This document shows, piece after piece, positions 50,446-58,481 of a DNA stretch of 64,000 bases. Both the position numbers and the translations under genes were made by a program. Source of the DNA: HGM13006 sp900757695. GTDB lineage: Bacteria > Bacillota > Clostridia > Oscillospirales > Oscillospiraceae. Position 1 is the stretch's first letter, and each line of letters starts with the position of its first letter. The notes beneath the pieces were generated by a model. It worked only from the letters and a program-made list of their open reading frames with translations. It searched no databases and had not been told where the DNA came from. Location: NCBI GenBank assembly GCA_959607825.1, contig CAUHNW010000002.1, positions 1 through 64,000 of the forward strand. The letters run 5' to 3'.

Positions 50446-52233
50446 TTATTCTTCGGTGGGAGCCACAACCTGAATGTGCAGCTCATCCAGCTGGGACTGC
50501 TCTACCGTGGAGGGGGCACCCATCATGATGTCCTGTGCGTTCTTGTTCATGGGGAACGCAATGACCTCACGGATGGACTCCTCGCCGGACAGCAGCATGA
50601 CCATACGGTCTACGCCGGGGGCGATGCCCGCATGGGGGGGCGCACCGTAGCAGAAGGCGTTGTACATGGCGGGGAACCGGGACTTTACATCCTCCTCACC
50701 CAGCCGTACCATCTCGAAGGCCTTGACCATGATCTCGGGATCGTGGTTCCGAACGGCACCGGAGGACAGCTCTACGCCGTTGCACACCAGGTCGTACTGG
50801 TCGGCCAGAATGTCCAGCGGATCCATTTCGCCCCGCTCGGCCTTCAAGAGGGTCTCGAGACCGCCGGAGGGCATGGAGAAGGGATTGTGGCAGAATTCCA
50901 GCTCGCCGGACTCCTCGCCGATCTCATACATGGGGAAATCGACGATCCAGCAGAACTCATAGCGCTCCTTGTCCATGTGGCCTTCGCAGGCGGCGCCCAG
51001 CAGCTTCCGCATAACGCCTGCGGTCTTCTGGGCCTCGCCCAGCTTGCCGGTGGACAGGAATACCAGCGTATTGGGCTGGAGGTTCAGGGCGGCGGTGACC
51101 TTTTCCACAATGGCGGGATCGGCATTGATGAACTTTGCAATGCCTCCGGCGATGGCGCCCTTTTCGTCCATCTTGAACCAGTAGGGCTTCTGACCGGCCT
51201 GAACCTCTACCTCGGCGCAGAGCTTGTCGGTGGCCTTCCGGGCCAGTGTGCAGTTGGAAACGGGAACGGCCTTGACCACATTACCCTCGAAGGGCCCAAA
51301 GCCGATGCCGGAGAGCAGCTCTGTGACGTCCTGCACCTTCAGGTCAATGCGCAGGTCGGGCTTGTCGGAGCCGTACTCCTCCATGGCCTGACGGTAGGGG
51401 ATCCGCTGGAAGGGGGCAGAGGAAGCGATGTTGTAGGTGCCGTATTTGGCGAAAATGGGGGGCAGCACGTCCTCCAGCACGGCAAATACGTCCTCCTGAC
51501 TGGCGAAGGCCATTTCCATATCCATCTGATAGAACTCGCCGGGAGAGCGGTCGCCACGGGCGTCCTCATCCCGGAAGCAGGGGGCGATCTGGAAGTAGCG
51601 GTCAAAACCGGCGGTCATCAGCAGCTGCTTGAACTGCTGGGGAGCCTGAGGCAGTGCGTAGAACTTGCCGGGATGCTTTCTGGCGGGCACCAGATAGTCA
51701 CGGGCGCCCTCCGGGGAGGAAGCGGTAAGGATCGGGGTGGTGATCTCCAGAAAGCCGTGCTGAGTCATGGCCTGCCGCAGAGCGGCTACCACGTTGCAGC
51801 GCAGAATGATATTCTGCTTGACTGCGGGGTTCCGGAGATCCAGATAGCGGTACTTGAGCCGCTGGGTTTCATCGGCCTCCCGGCTGCGGTTGATCTCAAA
51901 GGGCAGCTCGTTGTAGCGGCAGCGGCCCAGCACCTTGATCTCGGTGGGCACGACCTCGATCTCGCCGGTGGCGATCTTCTTGTTCTTGCTCTCCCGCTCC
52001 CGGACAAGGCCGGTGACGGAGATGGTGGACTCCTTGTTGAGGGGCTTTACCACAGCCATCATCTCTTCGGACTCAATGACCACCTGAGTGGTGCCGTAGA
52101 AGTCACGGAGCACAACAAAGGCAAAGTTGCTGCCCACCTCACGGACGTTTTCCATCCACCCCACAAGGGTGACGGTTTTTCCTGCATCGGCAAGCCGAAG
52201 CTCCCCGCAGGTATGGGTTCTGGACTGAAACAT
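50446..52233 (-). CDS. aspS: Aspartyl-tRNA synthetase
   Basis: Attaches aspartate to tRNA-Asp. The 595-residue bacterial form has an N-terminal OB-fold anticodon domain (about 1-105), class II motif 2 region CFRDEDARGDRSPGEFYQMD (about 219-238), a GAD-type insert (about 290-400), and motif 3 APGVDRMVMLLSG (about 530-542). ATG at 52233 follows AGGAGG. It lies 20 bases after hisS and so shares the T-box-controlled transcript. Whether it discriminates tRNA-Asp from tRNA-Asn is not determined here. Confidence 0.97.
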   Translation of the reverse strand: MFQSRTHTCGELRLADAGKTVTLVGWMENVREVGSNFAFVVLRDFYGTTQVVIESEEMMAVVKPLNKESTISVTGLVRERESKNKKIATGEIEVVPTEIKVLGRCRYNELPFEINRSREADETQRLKYRYLDLRNPAVKQNIILRCNVVAALRQAMTQHGFLEITTPILTASSPEGARDYLVPARKHPGKFYALPQAPQQFKQLLMTAGFDRYFQIAPCFRDEDARGDRSPGEFYQMDMEMAFASQEDVFAVLEDVLPPIFAKYGTYNIASSAPFQRIPYRQAMEEYGSDKPDLRIDLKVQDVTELLSGIGFGPFEGNVVKAVPVSNCTLARKATDKLCAEVEVQAGQKPYWFKMDEKGAIAGGIAKFINADPAIVEKVTAALNLQPNTLVFLSTGKLGEAQKTAGVMRKLLGAACEGHMDKERYEFCWIVDFPMYEIGEESGELEFCHNPFSMPSGGLETLLKAERGEMDPLDILADQYDLVCNGVELSSGAVRNHDPEIMVKAFEMVRLGEEDVKSRFPAMYNAFCYGAPPHAGIAPGVDRMVMLLSGEESIREVIAFPMNKNAQDIMMGAPSTVEQSQLDELHIQVVAPTEE

Positions 52234-52253
52234 GATATTCCTCCTGATACTAC

Positions 52254-53612
52254 TTAATGTTCAACGATTACGGTGCCGCCGGAACGGGCGTCAAGCTCCT
52301 TCTGGATCAGCGCAATGGCTTCCTCCGGGGAGACGGTGACCTGCTCACCGGTGGAGAAATTCTTGACAGAGAGCTTGCCTGCGGCGATCTCATCCTCACC
52401 CAGCAGTACCGCAAAGGGAATGCCCAGCTTGGAGCAGTAGGACATCTTGGCCTTGAATTTCTTCTTTTCGCTGTAGATCTGGGTGCGGATCCCGGCGTCC
52501 CGCAGAGCGGTGGCGGCGGTAATGGCGGGGCCCATATCCTCGGTCATGGGCAGGACCAGCACATCGGCGGGGGCGGTGACAAGCTGGTCATTCAGCATGC
52601 CCTGCTCACCCAGTACATAGAACAGCCGGGTGACACCGATGGAGATGCCCACGCCGGGCAGGGGCTTGTCGGTGTAGTATTCGGCCAGATTGTCATAGCG
52701 TCCGCCGGAGCAGATGGAGCCGATCTCCGGGTGATCCAGCATGGCGGTTTCATAGACGGTGCCGGTGTAGTAGTCGAGGCCCCGGGCGATGGTCAGATCC
52801 ACCCGGAAGTTTTCCTCCGGTACGCCGAAAGCACCCAGGTACCGGGCCACGGTGCACAGCTCCTCATAGCCCTGATCGAATACCTCATTGCGGCCCACAT
52901 AGGCTTTGAGCGCTTCGAGCACCTCTGCATTGCTGCCCTCAATGGCGATGAACCGGAGAATTTCGTCAGCGGCGTCCTGAGAAATGCCCACGTCCTCCAT
53001 CAGCAGCACCTTAACCTTATCCGGGCCGATCTTATCCAGCTTGTCCACGGTGCGCATAACGGCGCCGGACTGCTCGGTCAGGCCCAGCATGGCGTAGAAG
53101 CCGTTGAGGATCTTCCGGTTGTTGACCCGGATCTGGAACCGCTTCAGGCCCAGTCGGGAGAAGGTCTTGTAGATGATGGAAGGGATCTCCGCCTCGTTCA
53201 TGATATCCAGCTTGCCGTCACCAATGATGTCGATATCCGCCTGATAGAACTCCCGGAACCGGCCTCTCTGGGCACGCTCGCCCCGATAGACCTTGCCGAT
53301 CTGGAACCGGCGGAAGGGGAAGGTCAGCTCGCCGTAGTGGAGGGCCACATATTTGGCCAGCGGTACCGTCAGGTCAAAGCGCAGTGCCAGGTCGCTGTCG
53401 CCCTTCTGAAAACGATAGATCTGCTTTTCCGTCTCGCCGCCGCCCTTGGCCAGAAGGATCTGAGCATCCTCGATGATGGGCGTATCCAGCGGGGTAAAGC
53501 CATAGAGGCTGTAGGTCTGACGGAGGGTCTCCATAAAGCGCTCCATCTGTTGCTGTGGGGCGGGCAGCAGCTCCATAAACCCGGAAAGGGTGCGGGGTTT
53601 GATCTTGTCCAT
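52254..53612 (-). CDS. hisS: Histidyl-tRNA synthetase
   Basis: Attaches histidine to tRNA-His. 452 residues with class II motif 1, motif 2 (about 108-120), LRFDLTVPLAKYVA, and the His-specific GLDYYTGTVYE (about 260-270). The C-terminal anticodon domain begins near 325. ATG at 53612 follows AAGGA and matches the family start MDKIKPRTLSGFMELLP; the longer in-frame sequence upstream is the T-box leader and is not protein. First gene of hisS-aspS. Confidence 0.97.
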   Translation of the reverse strand: MDKIKPRTLSGFMELLPAPQQQMERFMETLRQTYSLYGFTPLDTPIIEDAQILLAKGGGETEKQIYRFQKGDSDLALRFDLTVPLAKYVALHYGELTFPFRRFQIGKVYRGERAQRGRFREFYQADIDIIGDGKLDIMNEAEIPSIIYKTFSRLGLKRFQIRVNNRKILNGFYAMLGLTEQSGAVMRTVDKLDKIGPDKVKVLLMEDVGISQDAADEILRFIAIEGSNAEVLEALKAYVGRNEVFDQGYEELCTVARYLGAFGVPEENFRVDLTIARGLDYYTGTVYETAMLDHPEIGSICSGGRYDNLAEYYTDKPLPGVGISIGVTRLFYVLGEQGMLNDQLVTAPADVLVLPMTEDMGPAITAATALRDAGIRTQIYSEKKKFKAKMSYCSKLGIPFAVLLGEDEIAAGKLSVKNFSTGEQVTVSPEEAIALIQKELDARSGGTVIVEH

Positions 53613-53650
53613 ATGAAAAATCCTTTCTTGAAATAATATGCAGGGAACAC

Positions 53651-53891
53651 AAAAACTCTCGTCCCAGCCTATGGGACGAGAGTCAAAATGACTTCGTGGT
53701 GCCACCCAATTTCGGCGGAAAACCGCCCTTTCATCCCTTTTGGCGGGAAAACCTGCGATTTCGGCGGAGAAAGCCGCCTTATACGCCCGCTCCGAAAATG
53801 TCCTTCCCATCAGACTCCGCACGGGCTTTCAGCCTGTGACCCGCTCTCTGCTGCGAAGCGGCTGAAGGTACTGCTTTTTCATCGTTGCGTT
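53651..53891 (-). promoter_or_regulatory. T-box riboswitch controlling hisS-aspS
   Basis: Minus-strand leader of a typical T-box. The T-box motif TTGGGTGGCACCACG is at 53695-53709, followed by a terminator (stem 53655-53684, then TTTTT). Stem I can be drawn: AGTA at 53869-53872 next to CCTTC (53864-53868), which pairs with GAAGG at 53802-53806; below, GAAA (53877-53880) pairs with TTTC (53794-53797). This leaves ACAT in the specifier loop, so the specifier is CAU (53798-53800), histidine. The overlapping GAC (53800-53802) is an Asp codon. Uncharged tRNA would favour read-through. Confidence 0.92.
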
Positions 53892-53897
53892 ACTGTC

Positions 53898-53926
53898 ATT
53901 TTAGTACAAAACAGGAGGCTTGTCAA
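53898..53926 (-). promoter_or_regulatory. Promoter of the hisS-aspS T-box transcript
   Basis: Minus-strand TTGACA (53921-53926), 17 bases, TAAAAT (53898-53903). The -35 begins only 5 bases from the upstream acyltransferase stop codon. Confidence 0.85.
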
Positions 53927-53931
53927 TGGAT

Positions 53932-55026
53932 TTATCCATGGATTGGAGGATTCGGAAGCACAGAGAGAATGCGCTTTTCCATACGGGCAAAGAATCGGTC
54001 ATAGCCCGCTGCACCCTTTACCGCATTTAGCGTAAGGCTGAGCCCTAGGGTCAGGAGCAGGGTGACCAGAAAGATCAGCAGATCATAGCGGAAGCGGAAT
54101 ACAAACCGGCCCGGCAGGATCCAATAGCAGTAGATGAAAGAGTGGAGATAGAACAGATTCCCGGAATGCGTTCCCAGAAAGATAAGCCCGTGGGAGAGCA
54201 CCGGAATGGGCCGGAGCACATCGAAGGCAAACTGACAGCCGGCATAGGCGGCCAGCAGATCGGCCAGCAGCGGAAAGATGCCTGCCTGACGCATCCGGTA
54301 CCAGAGCAGCAGACAGAAAAACAGGGCGGGGAAGTGCAGAAAAATCCCGAGGGGGCAGCGGCTGCGGCGGGCAACCTGTGCAAAGCCGTTGCCGCCTGCC
54401 AGACACAGGCCCAGCGCAGCACCGGGCAAATAGTGCAGATAGGAAAAGAGACGGGGCTCTGATGGGAAAACACTGAAAACAAGGGTGATGAAAAAGCAGC
54501 CCCAGCCCCAGCGCCGGTAGAGCCGGCACAGCAGCGGAAGGATCAGGATCAAAATCAGCGCAAGACTCATGTACCACCATGTCTGGTTCAGCGTGTACAG
54601 GCCGTCGCCGTAGACCAGATGGCTCAGCCCCAGCAGGTTCAGCAGCAGATGCCGGAGAAATTCCGCCGGTGCGCTGCCATAGACGGTCAGCGGATCCGCT
54701 TTGCCCTGAGAGAGCAGCAGCGAGCCGAAAAGGCCAATGAGAAATGCAGGGAGATACCCCTGATACAGCCTCAAAAGCCGGGGGAGAATCTGCCGGGGAT
54801 AGGACTCCGGCCGGGAAATGTGCCGGATGCCGAAGCCGTAGCCGGTCAGAAGTACAAAAAACATGACGCAGACATTGCCATAGGGGCCGAGAATGCCAAA
54901 CACCGGAGGGAGCACCACTTGGAACATGGAGAGATCGGTGGCGCCAAACAGGTGGTAATAGATCATCAGGCAAATGGCGATGCCTTTGCAGAGACAGGTG
55001 GCGTTTTTGTCAAAGGTAATATCCAA
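53932..55026 (-). CDS. Membrane acyltransferase-3 family protein
   Basis: A 364-residue polytopic protein with N-terminal KNATCLCKGIAICLMIYYHLF (family helix 1), about ten segments and a hydrophilic C-terminal end. Third member of this family in the window. Expected to acylate a surface polymer or lipid. ATG at 55026 has AGGAG. It is divergent from yabP and ends just upstream of the hisS promoter; no partner gene is evident. Confidence 0.82.
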   Translation of the reverse strand: MDITFDKNATCLCKGIAICLMIYYHLFGATDLSMFQVVLPPVFGILGPYGNVCVMFFVLLTGYGFGIRHISRPESYPRQILPRLLRLYQGYLPAFLIGLFGSLLLSQGKADPLTVYGSAPAEFLRHLLLNLLGLSHLVYGDGLYTLNQTWWYMSLALILILILPLLCRLYRRWGWGCFFITLVFSVFPSEPRLFSYLHYLPGAALGLCLAGGNGFAQVARRSRCPLGIFLHFPALFFCLLLWYRMRQAGIFPLLADLLAAYAGCQFAFDVLRPIPVLSHGLIFLGTHSGNLFYLHSFIYCYWILPGRFVFRFRYDLLIFLVTLLLTLGLSLTLNAVKGAAGYDRFFARMEKRILSVLPNPPIHG

Positions 55027-55147
55027 GGGGGCTCACTCCTTTCTGGGATCGTGGAGGATTTTATTATAGCATAAGAAAAAGAAAATGGCATACTATTTAC
55101 AGGCGCCGAATATAATGCTGTGATACCAATGGCGGGAGGGAACAGCA

Positions 55148-55435
55148 GTGGTGACAGCGGGAAAGGAATTGACGCAGGCAGTCAGCCATCGGCTGGTACT
55201 GGAGGGGCGGAATATGCTCTCCATTACGGGCGTAACGGATGCCGTGAGCTTTGACGAAGCAGCGGCAGTGCTGGAGACCGCAGGGGGCACGCTGATTATC
55301 CGGGGTGCGGAGCTTCATGTGGAGCAGCTGAATCTGGAGGCCGGAGAGGTGCGCCTGTCGGGCCGGGTGGACAGCCTTGTTTATGAGGAGAATACAAAGA
55401 CCCAGGGCGGCTTTTTCCAGAGGTTGTTCCAGTGA
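55148..55435 (+). CDS. yabP: Sporulation protein YabP
   Basis: A 95-residue protein of the YabP/YqfC family, needed for spore cortex formation in Bacillus. Conserved features: HRLVLEGRNMLSITGVTDAVSFDE (about residues 14-37), then GTLIIRGAELHVEQLNLEAGEVRLSGRVDSLVYEE. GTG at 55148 is used, with GGAGGG upstream (a second GTG follows at once). Its end overlaps yabQ by 4 bases. The sequence before it (GCATACTATTTAC and CGAATATAAT) has some likeness to a sigma-E promoter, the sigma factor known for this gene, but this is not firm. Confidence 0.9.
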   Translation: MVTAGKELTQAVSHRLVLEGRNMLSITGVTDAVSFDEAAAVLETAGGTLIIRGAELHVEQLNLEAGEVRLSGRVDSLVYEENTKTQGGFFQRLFQ

Positions 55436-56046
55436 TTCCGGGAATCGGCAGTCAGGGGCTTGGGCTTCTGTGGGCAGTGGCGCTGGGGGCGGCACTGGGG
55501 GTTCTCTATGATCTGGGGCGTGGGCTCCGGAGAGCGTGGAGCGGCTGCACGGTGCCCATGGATCTGCTGTTTTCCGTGCTGTTCCTGCTGTCGCTGATGG
55601 GGCTGGCGCTATATACCGGGGGCCTTCGGATCTATCAGCTGTTGGGGCTGGGCCTTGGAGCGGCGGCCTATTTTCTGACGGTCAGCCCGCTGATTTTAAG
55701 GCTGTGGCAGCGGGTGCTGGGCCATCTTGGGCGTATGGGCCGTAGAATTCGGGAACGGCGGAAAAAAACTGTGATTTTTTTGCGAAAACTTGCAAAAAAG
55801 CTCTTTTCAACTTCGTGGAAATGGGGTACAATAAATGTGATACCATTTTTACCGGAGAGAAAGAGCACACCGAAAAGGGGTGCAGGATCATCCAATGAGA
55901 TGCGGAGGAAAAAAGCTGCTGGCAGGCGCACTGGCCCTCTTTGCAGCAGTCAATCTGGGAAGGCTGGCGGCGGAGCTGTCCGACAGAGGAAAGCTGGCGC
56001 AGCGGCTGGATCAGGCCATCGAGGCGGAAAAAAGTGCGGTAGATGA
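55432..56046 (+). CDS. yabQ: Spore cortex protein YabQ, with a C-terminus reading into divIC
   Basis: GTG at 55432 opens a 204-codon frame overlapping yabP by 4 bases. The first ~125 residues have four hydrophobic segments and an RRIRERRKK basic patch, as in YabQ. From about residue 150 the frame runs over the next gene (55895-56046) and encodes a Lys/Arg/Gly-rich, low-confidence tail. The missing stop is odd: a frameshift, a sequencing error, or a real 152-base overlap. The N-terminal assignment is secure; the tail is not. Confidence 0.8.
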   Translation: MIPGIGSQGLGLLWAVALGAALGVLYDLGRGLRRAWSGCTVPMDLLFSVLFLLSLMGLALYTGGLRIYQLLGLGLGAAAYFLTVSPLILRLWQRVLGHLGRMGRRIRERRKKTVIFLRKLAKKLFSTSWKWGTINVIPFLPERKSTPKRGAGSSNEMRRKKAAGRRTGPLCSSQSGKAGGGAVRQRKAGAAAGSGHRGGKKCGR

Positions 56047-56155
56047 TCTCACAGAAGCCATGGACGCCATGGCACGTCCCGGGGAGATCGACCGGCGGCT
56101 TCGGCGGCAGGGCTTTATTTCGCAGGGGGATCAGGTCTTTTTTGACGGGGGATAA
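55895..56155 (+). CDS. divIC: DivIC/FtsB-like septum formation initiator protein
   Basis: An 86-residue bitopic membrane protein: one helix near the N-terminus (about residues 7-24) followed by a coiled coil (about 28-60) and a short C-domain ending IDRRLRRQGFISQGDQVFFDGG. This matches DivIC/FtsB, part of the septal FtsL-FtsQ complex. The place between yabQ and an S1 protein is the same as in Bacillus (yabQ-divIC-yabR). ATG at 55895 is chosen over GTG at 55880 because of AAGGGG upstream; the choice is uncertain. It overlaps the tail of the yabQ frame. Confidence 0.8.
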   Translation: MRCGGKKLLAGALALFAAVNLGRLAAELSDRGKLAQRLDQAIEAEKSAVDDLTEAMDAMARPGEIDRRLRRQGFISQGDQVFFDGG

Positions 56156-56218
56156 TGGTTCGGCGCAGCCGCAGGGGCAATGTCAGCCCCCAAAAATAAA
56201 GGAGGACAAAACCTTAGT

Positions 56219-56725
56219 ATGGAGCTTGCAGTAGGAGCAATTGTGGAAGGAAAGGTCACCGGGATCACAAAGTTTGGTGCGTTTGTATCCCTGCCTGGAA
56301 ACAAGACCGGCATGGTACATATCTCTGAGATCGCCCATGCATATGTCAGTGACATCAATGAGTATTTAACGGTTGGACAGGACGTGAAGGTCAAGATCAT
56401 TGCCATGGAGCAGGGGAAGATCAATCTGTCCATTAAAAAGACAATGGATCCGCCTCCCAGAACCGGCCGGAGCGATAACCGCGGCCCCAGAAATGACCGG
56501 GGAGATCGCAGTGACCGGAATGACCGGGGCGGAGATCGGGGCCCCAGAGGCGGCAGCCGTGGCGGATACGATCAGCGCCCGAGAAGCGCATCCCGTTCCA
56601 ATGGGCCCAAAGAGCCTCAGTCCTTTGATGATATGCTCAAGCAGTTTATGGCGGATTCCGACAGCAAGATCTCCTCGATCAAGCAGTATTCCGACCATCG
56701 GACCAAGAGCAAAAGACGTCAGTAA
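56219..56725 (+). CDS. yabR: S1-domain RNA-binding protein (YabR-like)
   Basis: A 168-residue protein with one S1 domain (MELAVGAIVEGKVTGITKFGAFV..., residues 1-72) and a disordered RNA-binding tail rich in Arg, Gly, Asp and Ser (about 75-135, with RGG-like repeats), then an acidic/basic end. It resembles polyribonucleotide-associated S1 proteins of the YabR/YugI type. ATG at 56219 is 13 bases after AAAGGAGG. Probably binds mRNA or ribosomes. Confidence 0.9.
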   Translation: MELAVGAIVEGKVTGITKFGAFVSLPGNKTGMVHISEIAHAYVSDINEYLTVGQDVKVKIIAMEQGKINLSIKKTMDPPPRTGRSDNRGPRNDRGDRSDRNDRGGDRGPRGGSRGGYDQRPRSASRSNGPKEPQSFDDMLKQFMADSDSKISSIKQYSDHRTKSKRRQ

Positions 56726-56739
56726 AATCACCCATGTGA

Positions 56740-56760
56740 GGCCCGCAGTGCGGGCCTTGC
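56740..56760 (+). terminator. Hairpin after the S1 protein gene
   Basis: Stem GGCCCGC / GCGGGCC (56740-56746 with 56750-56756), with only a weak T-rich tail, so at best a partial terminator. Confidence 0.55.
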
Positions 56761-56808
56761 GTTGTCTCCATGCGAATGTGTGGGGAAAAGCTCCGTGGGG
56801 AGGGAACT

Positions 56809-57987
56809 ATGAAAAGAATTGTATCTGCGGCGCTGCTGATGACCTGTCTGCTGACAGGCTGCGGCATGTCGGGGCTGCTGCCGCAGGGCAGCACCCATGC
56901 GGCATCGCAGAATGAGCTATATGCGGCCCAGACGGCCAAGGAGACCCATGAACTGCGGCCGCAGCTCATGGAGACCCAGACGGTGTGCCTGTGGGCGAGG
57001 GAGCAGCTCCCGGAGGAGCTTCAGGCAACCTATGACCTGCTGGACCATACGGCGGCGGTTCATGGGGAGGAGCCGGTGCAGGTGGAGGCCACCCAGGAGG
57101 AGGTCCGCCGGTGCCTGTCAGCGCTTCGGATCGACCATCCGGAGTATTTCTGGTTTGACGGTGCGGCTTCCTATACTACGGCGTCTGTGCCGATCCTGGG
57201 CGACAGCACCAGTGTCACTTTGACCTATACCATGGATGCGGAGACGGCACGGAGCTTAAAGCCTCAGGTGGACGCCTATGAGAAGGCCTGCTTCGATACG
57301 CTGGCCGCTGCCCAGACCGACTATCAGAAAATTCTTGGCGTTTACCAGTATATCATTGCCAATACCGACTATGTGCTGGATGTGCAGGATCAGAGCATGA
57401 TCTGCGTGATGACGGAGCATCGGGGCACCTGTGCGGGCTATGCCAAGACCTTTCAGTACCTGATGCTGCGGCTGGGGATCCCATGCACGCTGGCACTGGG
57501 GACCGGCGAGGGCAGTGAAAGCCATGGCTGGAATATCGTCGAGTGCGGCGGCGACTGGTATCAGGTGGATGTGACATGGGGCGACCCGGTGGATGAGACC
57601 GGCGCACCGGGCACTTCGCTGGATTACACCTACTTTATGCTTACAGACGATGAGATGTACCGGGATCACAGTCTGGATGCGGATATGGTCGTTCCGGTAT
57701 GCCGTGCGGTGGAGTATAACTATTACCGGCAGTCCGGGCGGCAGCTGGCCGCTTGGGATGCAGTGGCCTATGAGGGGCTGCTCCGCAGCGCATCGGCCCA
57801 GGGGGATGCATGGCTTCCGGTTCGGTTTGACCGGCGGGAGGACTATGATGCGGCCATTCGGGCATTGATCGATCAGGGCGGTATTATGACGGTTCTGTCC
57901 AATTGCGGCATTACCGTGCCCGAGGATGGCATTTCCTATGCCCGAAATGATCTGTTCCTGGAGCTTACGGTACAGCTACCCAAATGA
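56809..57987 (+). CDS. Transglutaminase-like lipoprotein
   Basis: A 392-residue exported lipoprotein. A signal peptide ends in LTGC (Cys about residue 18). A helical linker (about 40-120) leads into a transglutaminase-core domain with the Cys-His-Asp triad: GTCAGYAKTF (about residues 205-214), SHGWNIV (about 237-243) and VDVTWGD (about 253-259). Such domains may act as peptidases or crosslinkers on the cell surface. ATG at 56809 has GGGAGGG; its stop overlaps lspA by 4 bases, so coupling with the lipoprotein signal peptidase is notable, since this protein is itself a lipoprotein. Confidence 0.85.
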   Translation: MKRIVSAALLMTCLLTGCGMSGLLPQGSTHAASQNELYAAQTAKETHELRPQLMETQTVCLWAREQLPEELQATYDLLDHTAAVHGEEPVQVEATQEEVRRCLSALRIDHPEYFWFDGAASYTTASVPILGDSTSVTLTYTMDAETARSLKPQVDAYEKACFDTLAAAQTDYQKILGVYQYIIANTDYVLDVQDQSMICVMTEHRGTCAGYAKTFQYLMLRLGIPCTLALGTGEGSESHGWNIVECGGDWYQVDVTWGDPVDETGAPGTSLDYTYFMLTDDEMYRDHSLDADMVVPVCRAVEYNYYRQSGRQLAAWDAVAYEGLLRSASAQGDAWLPVRFDRREDYDAAIRALIDQGGIMTVLSNCGITVPEDGISYARNDLFLELTVQLPK

Positions 57988-58481
57988 GTTGGAGGAGGAT
58001 GCGGCACTTGCTTGCAACAATTGTGATCCTGCTGCTGGTGATTCTGGATCAGGCAGTAAAATACCTTGTTAAGACGTTGATCCCCATGGGGACCTCCGTG
58101 AAATTCATTCCCGGGGTCCTGGGGCTGACCCATATTCATAATGACGGTGCGGCATTTTCCATGCTGGCCGGGGCACGGTGGTTCTTTGTGGTGCTGACCA
58201 TTGCCTTTGTGGTCTTTGGCATGTGGGTGCTGCTGACCGGACGGCTTCGGCATCCGCTGGGGAAGTGGTCGTGGGTACTGGTGATTGCCGGTGCCATTGG
58301 CAATCTCATTGACCGTTGCCTCTATGGCTATGTGGTGGATATGTTTGAGGTGCAGTTTATGCACTTTGCGATTTTTAATGTGGCGGATATCTTTGTGGTG
58401 GTGGGCGGAATTCTGTTCTGCATCTACTACCTGTTCCTCCACGACAAGCAGAAGGAGAACGGCAATGATCATCCGCTGTGA
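57984..58481 (+). CDS. lspA: Lipoprotein signal peptidase
   Basis: A 165-residue, four-helix membrane aspartyl protease that removes signal peptides from lipoproteins. The catalytic Asp residues are in GNLIDRCLYGYVVDM and FNVADIF. It serves the several lipoproteins encoded in this window. It overlaps rluD-family gene by 17 bases. Confidence 0.96.
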   Translation: MSWRRMRHLLATIVILLLVILDQAVKYLVKTLIPMGTSVKFIPGVLGLTHIHNDGAAFSMLAGARWFFVVLTIAFVVFGMWVLLTGRLRHPLGKWSWVLVIAGAIGNLIDRCLYGYVVDMFEVQFMHFAIFNVADIFVVVGGILFCIYYLFLHDKQKENGNDHPL

